Assembly: GCF_016405965.1 (NCBI RefSeq)
Contig: NZ_JAEFCD010000012.1
Coordinates: forward strand, 1-64,000
From: Alteromonas sp. IB21
GTDB lineage: Bacteria > Pseudomonadota > Gammaproteobacteria > Enterobacterales > Alteromonadaceae
DNA length: 64,000 nt
Direction: 5' to 3'
Shown here: positions 58,486 through 64,000 of the stretch, in pieces
How positions within the stretch are numbered: the first letter of the stretch is position 1
How the letters are laid out: every line of letters starts with the position of its first letter
The notes under the pieces: model-generated
What the model was told of the DNA's origin: nothing
The model's input: only the letters and a program-made list of their open reading frames with translations
The model's database searches: none
Position numbers and translations under genes: made by a program

Positions 58486-59988
58486 ATGGCAGAAAATATG
58501 TACGATAAAGCTGTAAAAAAGGTAGTAGTGGTTGGCGGTGGAACTGCAGGATGGATCTCTGCAGCAGTGATCAAGCGTTTAATTGGTACTGACTTAACGG
58601 TTACTTTGGTTGAATCTGAAGACATTGGAACAGTCGGAGTAGGCGAGGCGACAATACCTCCTATTATTACGCTGAATAATGTTCTCGGGATAGATGAAAA
58701 AGAATTCTTACGAGAAACCAATGCCACAATGAAGCTTGCCATCAAGTTTGAGAATTGGCGGGTTAAAGGCGAGAACTATTTTCATACCTTCGGCGCACCT
58801 GGAAAAAGTTACGCTTTCTGTCATTTTCATCATTATTTTAAACGCGCTCAAGAGTTAGGGTTGTCTGACTCAATTTGGGAATACGATTTAAACTACCTTG
58901 CTTGTAAAGCTGGTAAGTTTGCCCATATAAAATCTCCCGACCCAATAATCGAAATGCCTTATGCTTACCATTTCGATGCGTCGCTTTATGCGCGCTTTTT
59001 ACGCAAAAAGTGTGAAGCAATGGGAGTAACTCGTAAAGAGGGCATTATTCATGACGTCAAGCAAGATAGTGAGAGCGGCTTCATCACAGGGGTAACGTTG
59101 AAAGACGGTGAACATATTGAAGGCGATTTATTTATAGACTGTTCAGGCTTTAAAGGCCTTCTTACCCAGCAAACGTTGAACACAGGCTATGAGGATTGGT
59201 CTCACTGGTTACCTTGCGATCGCGCTGTTGCTATGCCTTCAGAGCGACTAGAAAAAACCTTACCTTACACTCGCTCCATAGCACATTCTGCCGGCTGGCA
59301 ATGGCGTATTCCACTTCAACACCGTAACGGCAATGGCCTTGTGTATAGCAGTAACTATTATACTGACGAGCAAGCACTGGATATATTGTCGAATAACCTA
59401 GACACCGAGCCTCTGGCCGATCCTAATTTTATTCGTTTTAAGACTGGAAGAAGACGCAAGCAGTGGAATAAGAACGTGATCGCCGTTGGGCTTTCAAGCG
59501 GTTTTCTTGAACCCCTTGAGTCAACCAGTATTCACCTTATTCAATCTGCCGTGGTTAGGCTTATCCATTTGTTCCCACACGAAGGGTTCAAGCAACGTCA
59601 AATTGACGAGTATAATAAGCAATCAAAGACCGAGTACGAACAAATACGTGACTTCATTATTCTGCATTATCACGTGAATGAGAGAACTGACTCGCACTTC
59701 TGGAAAGACTTACGAGAAATGGATGTACCCGATAGCTTAACGCATAAAATCGAGCTATTCAGAGAGTCTGGTAATTTATTCAGAGAACAAAATGACTTGT
59801 TCCTTGAAAGTTCTTGGCTACAAGTACTGATGGGGCAAGGTATAGCACAAGGTGATTACCATCCTCTGGCAAACGCATTGTCTGAGCAAAAACTGCAAGA
59901 GTTGATGCAAAATATCAAACGTATTAAGAATGAGCCGATTGGAAAAATTGCTACTCATGATGACTTCTTGAAGCAGTTTTGTGGTTAG
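58486..59988 (+). CDS. tryptophan-halogenase-like flavoprotein 1
   Basis: I choose ATG 58486 (500 residues), though ATG 58498 is possible. The FAD loop is VVVVGGGTAGWISAA. The Lys of the family appears in ATMKLAIKFENW, in line with the catalytic lysine of PrnA. The WxWxIP motif is GWQWRIP, and the EPLEST motif gives the catalytic Glu. These are the catalytic features of FADH2-dependent halogenases, which need a reductase not seen here. The next gene is a second copy of the family. Proteins of this type in receptor loci may not act on tryptophan. Confidence 0.85.
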   Translation: MAENMYDKAVKKVVVVGGGTAGWISAAVIKRLIGTDLTVTLVESEDIGTVGVGEATIPPIITLNNVLGIDEKEFLRETNATMKLAIKFENWRVKGENYFHTFGAPGKSYAFCHFHHYFKRAQELGLSDSIWEYDLNYLACKAGKFAHIKSPDPIIEMPYAYHFDASLYARFLRKKCEAMGVTRKEGIIHDVKQDSESGFITGVTLKDGEHIEGDLFIDCSGFKGLLTQQTLNTGYEDWSHWLPCDRAVAMPSERLEKTLPYTRSIAHSAGWQWRIPLQHRNGNGLVYSSNYYTDEQALDILSNNLDTEPLADPNFIRFKTGRRRKQWNKNVIAVGLSSGFLEPLESTSIHLIQSAVVRLIHLFPHEGFKQRQIDEYNKQSKTEYEQIRDFIILHYHVNERTDSHFWKDLREMDVPDSLTHKIELFRESGNLFREQNDLFLESSWLQVLMGQGIAQGDYHPLANALSEQKLQELMQNIKRIKNEPIGKIATHDDFLKQFCG

Positions 59989-59997
59989 CCGTTTAAC

Positions 59998-61494
59998 ATG
60001 AATGAACCAATGAACATTGTTATTGCTGGAGGCGGAACTGCCGGCTGGATGGCGGCTAATTATTTTGCGCATAAATGGCCCTCGGACAAGGTTAAAGTAA
60101 CTCTTGTTGAGTCTCCCGATATAGGAATTATCGGTGTAGGCGAGGGTTCTACACCGACATTAAAACGCTTCTTTGAAGAGCTAAAAATTAAAGAAAGTGA
60201 TTGGATGCCTAAGTGTAATGCAACCTACAAAGTAAGCATTCAGTTTAATGACTGGAGCCCTAGTTCCGGTGTTAAACAGTATCGCCATCCCTTTATCTCT
60301 CAAACAGATACGTTTACTCAGCGTGCTTTTGAAGTGAACTGCCGTACCCGAAGGTTGGGGCTAGATACTCACGTTACACCTGAAGACTTTTTATTAAATG
60401 GCGTGTTGGCAAAGCAGAACAAGGCGCCAATTACACCTGATAACTTTCCATTCAGAATGGAATACGGTTACCATTTTGACAGCGCATTGCTAGGTAACTA
60501 TCTGCGTGATGTTGCGGTTGAAAAAGGCGTTACTCATATTAGTGCGGTAATCAGTGACGTGGCTCTTCATCTTAGCGGAGACATAAGTCACCTTGTAACA
60601 GAAAAGGGTAACATTGAGGGAGATTTCTTCGTCGATTGCACCGGATTTTCTTCCCATCTATTGCAGCAAACCCTAGGCGTTAAGTTCAATTCTTACTCCG
60701 ATAACTTGTTTAATGACTCTGCGGTAGTATTACCTACACACGCTTACGAAACCATTCCGGTAGAGACGCAATCCACAGCACTTTCCAACGGTTGGTGCTG
60801 GACAATACCGTTACAAAACCGCACAGGTAATGGTTACGTTTATAGTGCTGCTTATTTATCGAAGGATAAGGCCGAAGAGGAGTTACGACGACATTTAGGT
60901 CTAGAAAACAGTGAAGTAGAAGCCAGGCACCTTAAGATGAAAGTGGGGCAAGTTGAGCAGCATTGGCAGAAAAACTGTTTGGCTTTAGGGCTATCCCAAG
61001 GGTTCATAGAACCGCTAGAAGCAACGGCACTTCACCTAGTCCAAATTTGTATTGAGTACTTCACGGACATGTTTGAAAAAGGTAATTTCTCGAACAACGA
61101 GAGAGCCACGTATAATGCGTTCGCCAAAGCGCGTTTTGACAGGGTGAGAGACTACATTGTCGCGCATTATAAACTTAATACCCGTGATGATAGTGATTAT
61201 TGGCGAGCGAACAGAAATAACATGGTGCTGTCAGATTCACTTAAGTCAGTTATCAACACATGGTTTCAACGTGAAGAACTTGCCAATGAGATTAAGCGAC
61301 AAAATATAGGAATGCACTGGGACTCGGTGTCATGGCATTGTTTATTTGCGGGTTATGGTGCCTTTCCCCCGCTGGCACAAAATCAGCCCGGTCGAGGCGA
61401 CTTATACATAGAGCAAGACATCGAACGTTTTGTACAAGGTTGCGCCTTGAATTTTAAACAACATAATTTCGTGCTTCAAACGCAACAAAATTAA
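59998..61494 (+). CDS. tryptophan-halogenase-like flavoprotein 2
   Basis: This 498-residue protein is homologous to the gene before it, but diverged, and starts 9 nt after its stop. FAD loop IVIAGGGTAGWMAAN; Lys in ATYKVSIQFNDW; motif GWCWTIP; and EPLEATALHL with the catalytic Glu. Both Lys and Glu of the halogenase active site are conserved. So both copies look active and may work as two enzymes on related substrates. Likely cotranscribed with copy 1. Confidence 0.85.
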   Translation: MNEPMNIVIAGGGTAGWMAANYFAHKWPSDKVKVTLVESPDIGIIGVGEGSTPTLKRFFEELKIKESDWMPKCNATYKVSIQFNDWSPSSGVKQYRHPFISQTDTFTQRAFEVNCRTRRLGLDTHVTPEDFLLNGVLAKQNKAPITPDNFPFRMEYGYHFDSALLGNYLRDVAVEKGVTHISAVISDVALHLSGDISHLVTEKGNIEGDFFVDCTGFSSHLLQQTLGVKFNSYSDNLFNDSAVVLPTHAYETIPVETQSTALSNGWCWTIPLQNRTGNGYVYSAAYLSKDKAEEELRRHLGLENSEVEARHLKMKVGQVEQHWQKNCLALGLSQGFIEPLEATALHLVQICIEYFTDMFEKGNFSNNERATYNAFAKARFDRVRDYIVAHYKLNTRDDSDYWRANRNNMVLSDSLKSVINTWFQREELANEIKRQNIGMHWDSVSWHCLFAGYGAFPPLAQNQPGRGDLYIEQDIERFVQGCALNFKQHNFVLQTQQN

Positions 61495-61500
61495 ACGTGA

Positions 61501-61534
61501 CAACCTTGAAAGCCAGGGATAGTTTTCAAGGTTG
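61501..61534 (+). terminator. hairpin after the halogenase pair
   Basis: CAACCTTGAAA and TTTCAAGGTTG form a perfect 11-bp stem with a 12-nt loop. No clear T-run follows, so this is a terminator-like hairpin only. Confidence 0.65.
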
Positions 61535-61643
61535 GTATTATTCCTCATATGTGACCACACTAAGCTTTCCAATCTCCCCATGCAAATTCGATAAAAAACA
61601 ATAACTTTTATTTATTGTTTGAAAAATGTGTATCAATTGTAAA

Positions 61644-61657
61644 TGAATACGTATGCA
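61644..61657 (+). promoter_or_regulatory. operator-like near-palindrome, receptor 2
   Basis: This is the same TGAATACGTATGCA as at 55314-55327, with similar flanks (GCA and ATTG to the right). It lies 109 bp before the ATG at 61767. Matching position and sequence suggest that both receptors answer to one regulator. Confidence 0.65.
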
Positions 61658-61766
61658 TAGCATTGCTCCCTTTTTATACAAACCAGTAGTATTTGGTATT
61701 CCATAAGAGGCATTTTTGGGTGTGGTAGTCCTAAAAATGTCGATAATAAACAAGGATGGGACACCA

Positions 61767-64000
61767 ATGAAAACATTCAAACCCAGCACTATCATGGCGG
61801 CCTTGATAAGTAGTGGGGTCGCCTTTAGCGCAGCTCCTCTTTATGCCCAAGAGTCACCAGACACGTCAATAGACGAAGTTGAACGACCACAAGAAGATAC
61901 CTTAGAGCGTATTGAAGTACGTGGTTTTAGTACCAGCTTGATCCAATCACTAAACCAGAAACGCTTCTCCGATACGGTTTCTGAACAAATATCTGCAGAC
62001 GATTTGGGAGGGCTTCCCGACGTTTCTATGGCAGATGCACTGACACGTCTCCCGGGTATCTCTGCTGTAAGAACCGGAGGACAAGCTGCCCAGATTAACA
62101 TTCGTGGTTTATCAGGTGACTTCGTATTTTCTACGCTAAACGGTAGAGAGCAGGTATCCACCAGCGGAAGTCGCGCCATTGAGTTTGACCAATATCCGTC
62201 TGAACTAATTAGTGAGGCAGCGGTTTATAAATCACCCAAGGCGTCGCTTATTGAAGGCGGTATTGCGGGTACAGTAGAACTGAAAACAGCATCACCACTT
62301 GCTATTGAAGAGCAGCATAAGTTCAGCGCCAACATGCGCGGTATGTACAACGATAGAGCAACAGAAATAAGCGATGCTACTGAATACGGTCACAGACTGA
62401 GCTTTTCCTATCAAGGTAAGTTTTTAGACGATACGTTAGGTGTATCTTTAGGGTATGCCCGTTTATTCCAACCAAGCGTTTCTACGCAATTTATTGGTTT
62501 GGCGTATAACGGTCAAGTAGATGTTGATGGTCTAGAAGGGGATACGGATGGGCCAGCAGATTGCCCAAATTGTGAACTCATTTCAGAAGGCTTTGAAATG
62601 CAGCACAAAGGCGGTGAAGAAACCCGCGATGGCTATGTTGCTGCGTTTGAATGGGCGCCTATCGATACGTTTACCTTAAAAGCTGATGCCTTCATTTCAA
62701 AATTTGATTCTGAAGCATTTGCCCGCGGTTTTCGCGTTAAGCTAGGTGGAATTAATGCGGGTATCACAAATCCTGTAGTGGTGAATAACAATGTCATCGG
62801 CGGTACTTTTTCACGCACAGATAACAGCTTTACCCGCGTTGAGCTTGTTAACGACGACAATCAAGATTTCGATAGTGTTACAAACTTAGGTGTTAACGCG
62901 GCTTGGGAAATCTCTCCGGACTTATCCGTACAGTTTGACGTATCTCGTTCAAGTGCTGAAAGTGACTTTAGAAACGGCTTGTTATGGTCGCTTGTAGGCG
63001 AAGATGCGACAGCAACCAACCCAGTGTTTGATGAAAACGTTCAAATATCTTATTTGCTGAATGGGTTAAATCTGCCTGATATTGGCTTTAACCAAACTGA
63101 TGCCTTTACTGATTTAGACCGGGTCATGGTGAGTAAGTACGGTATCTATCCGTTTGAAAATAAAGATGAGCTAGATGCATATCGTGTTGATTTTCAATAT
63201 TATGTGGACGTGCCTATCATTTCTGGCTTTGAATTCGGCTATCGTTATTCAGACCGAGAGTACAACAACGATCGCTCTGTCTTTGAATACGGAAACGACA
63301 GTGCATTTTCAGTAAGCGAGCCGCCGCTTCGGCTAACGTCTGACATGGTCGAGCAAGTTGACTGGAGTGGTGACTTTGGCTACTTCCCAAGTTATCTTTC
63401 TGTTGATCTAGACAGTGCACTTAATGCATGGTTCCCAAGCGGTAGGCCTCAGCCTGTTCAAACATGGGGTCCGGGCGCAGCTGGCGTTATTAACGGGCCT
63501 GGTACAGGGCCCGCTACAGCATGGACGCTGCAAGAAAGCGGAGATGTATTTGAAACGGTAAACTCGGCCTACTTAATGGCTAAGATAAATACCGAAATAG
63601 GCAGTATTCCTGTTACGGGAAATGTGGGTGTTCGCTACGTTAAAAGTAAACAGAGCTCAACAACGCTGCAGCGTGCTACCCAGCTAATTCAAGACTTAGA
63701 AACAGGCACGTCAGTTGAAGTTAGCGACCCTATCGCAGGTGCGCAAAATATTACAGACGATGTTGGGCTTATCAACAACTTCTATCGACCAGCCTTGATA
63801 AGTCATGAGTATTCAGACGTACTGCCTTCTATCAATCTAAATTTTAAGCTGACTGATGACACACAGCTTCGCGTGGCAGCAGCAAAAGTAATGGGTAGAG
63901 CGCCAATTAACCGTTTTGCGGCAAACGCATCTACCACCATTGAAACGGTTACTGCTTTCCAAGACAGAGATTCAGGTGAAATTACTTTGTCGAATCCTAC
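61767..64000 (+). CDS. TonB-dependent outer-membrane receptor, cut by window end
   Basis: The ATG has AAGGATGG 10 nt upstream. The 744 codons seen are open and run off the window. The signal peptide (MKTFKPSTIMAALISSGVAF) closely resembles that of receptor 1. Plug motifs are FSTSLIQSLNQKR, then SMADALTRLPGISAVRTGGQ, then INIRGLSGDFVFSTLNGREQ. It is the same long receptor class, but its plug differs enough that the ligand is probably not the same. Its leader shares a 14-bp operator and a GATGGGACACC-like segment before the start with receptor 1. Confidence 0.9.
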   Translation, partial: MKTFKPSTIMAALISSGVAFSAAPLYAQESPDTSIDEVERPQEDTLERIEVRGFSTSLIQSLNQKRFSDTVSEQISADDLGGLPDVSMADALTRLPGISAVRTGGQAAQINIRGLSGDFVFSTLNGREQVSTSGSRAIEFDQYPSELISEAAVYKSPKASLIEGGIAGTVELKTASPLAIEEQHKFSANMRGMYNDRATEISDATEYGHRLSFSYQGKFLDDTLGVSLGYARLFQPSVSTQFIGLAYNGQVDVDGLEGDTDGPADCPNCELISEGFEMQHKGGEETRDGYVAAFEWAPIDTFTLKADAFISKFDSEAFARGFRVKLGGINAGITNPVVVNNNVIGGTFSRTDNSFTRVELVNDDNQDFDSVTNLGVNAAWEISPDLSVQFDVSRSSAESDFRNGLLWSLVGEDATATNPVFDENVQISYLLNGLNLPDIGFNQTDAFTDLDRVMVSKYGIYPFENKDELDAYRVDFQYYVDVPIISGFEFGYRYSDREYNNDRSVFEYGNDSAFSVSEPPLRLTSDMVEQVDWSGDFGYFPSYLSVDLDSALNAWFPSGRPQPVQTWGPGAAGVINGPGTGPATAWTLQESGDVFETVNSAYLMAKINTEIGSIPVTGNVGVRYVKSKQSSTTLQRATQLIQDLETGTSVEVSDPIAGAQNITDDVGLINNFYRPALISHEYSDVLPSINLNFKLTDDTQLRVAAAKVMGRAPINRFAANASTTIETVTAFQDRDSGEITLSNP

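Noticed and set aside
61841..62179. Minus-strand frame opposite the second receptor
   Set aside because: It lies opposite the strongly conserved plug domain of the receptor. No start signal or domain supports it.

Overview
The window looks like a chromosome segment of a marine gammaproteobacterium close to Alteromonas. The evidence is smc (not mukB) sitting beside zipA-ligA and a divergent cysZ, the comEC-msbA-lpxK-ycaR-kdsB envelope cluster, a gltA / sdhCDAB-sucABCD TCA-cycle block with Alteromonadales-like proteins, and long TonB-dependent receptors paired with tryptophan-halogenase-like flavoproteins. No rRNA, tRNA, CRISPR array or intact transposase was recognised.

Region 1 (1-11.5 kb) is an accessory patchwork. 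It holds small, unrelated genes, nearly all on the plus strand: a beta-lactamase-like hydrolase, a VOC protein, two GNATs, a P-loop kinase, a two-DTG aspartic-protease-like protein, a MAPEG protein, and several small membrane proteins and lipoproteins. It is also littered with relics. A ccdAB-type toxin-antitoxin module lies between two 376-bp direct repeats made of the end of the hydrolase gene. There is a deleted and frameshifted GNAT, a small membrane gene with an in-frame amber codon, and an orphan C-terminal piece of an AstE-like peptidase.

Region 2 (11.6-41 kb) is mostly core. It begins with a TonB-like / ECF sigma / membrane-protein operon whose first Shine-Dalgarno is paired in a hairpin. 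Then come cdd, nlpI with a Sel1-repeat protein that carries an HExxH motif, and cysZ | smc-zipA-ligA. Next are comEC, the lipid A/Kdo genes msbA-lpxK-ycaR-kdsB, rimO, tcdA, a glutathionyl-hydroquinone-reductase-like gene, pirin and a phosphomannomutase.

Region 3 (41-54 kb) is the TCA block: gltA on the minus strand, a 703-bp divergent control region, then sdhCDAB, a terminator, sucAB, a hairpin, sucCD and a strong terminator. SucB carries two nearly identical lipoyl domains.

Region 4 (54-64 kb) looks like a nutrient-uptake locus. It has a frameshifted SASA-type acetylesterase, a TonB-dependent receptor, two halogenase-like flavoproteins in tandem, and a second receptor cut by the window edge. 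Both receptors carry the same 14-bp near-palindrome (TGAATACGTATGCA) about 110-116 bp before the start codon, so they probably form one regulon under an unseen transcription factor.

The most distinctive items are the repeat-flanked toxin-antitoxin module, the receptor-halogenase-halogenase-receptor locus with its shared operator, the hidden ribosome binding site of the TonB-sigma operon, and the Sel1/HExxH protein next to nlpI. I did not find a clearly new defence or RNA system.
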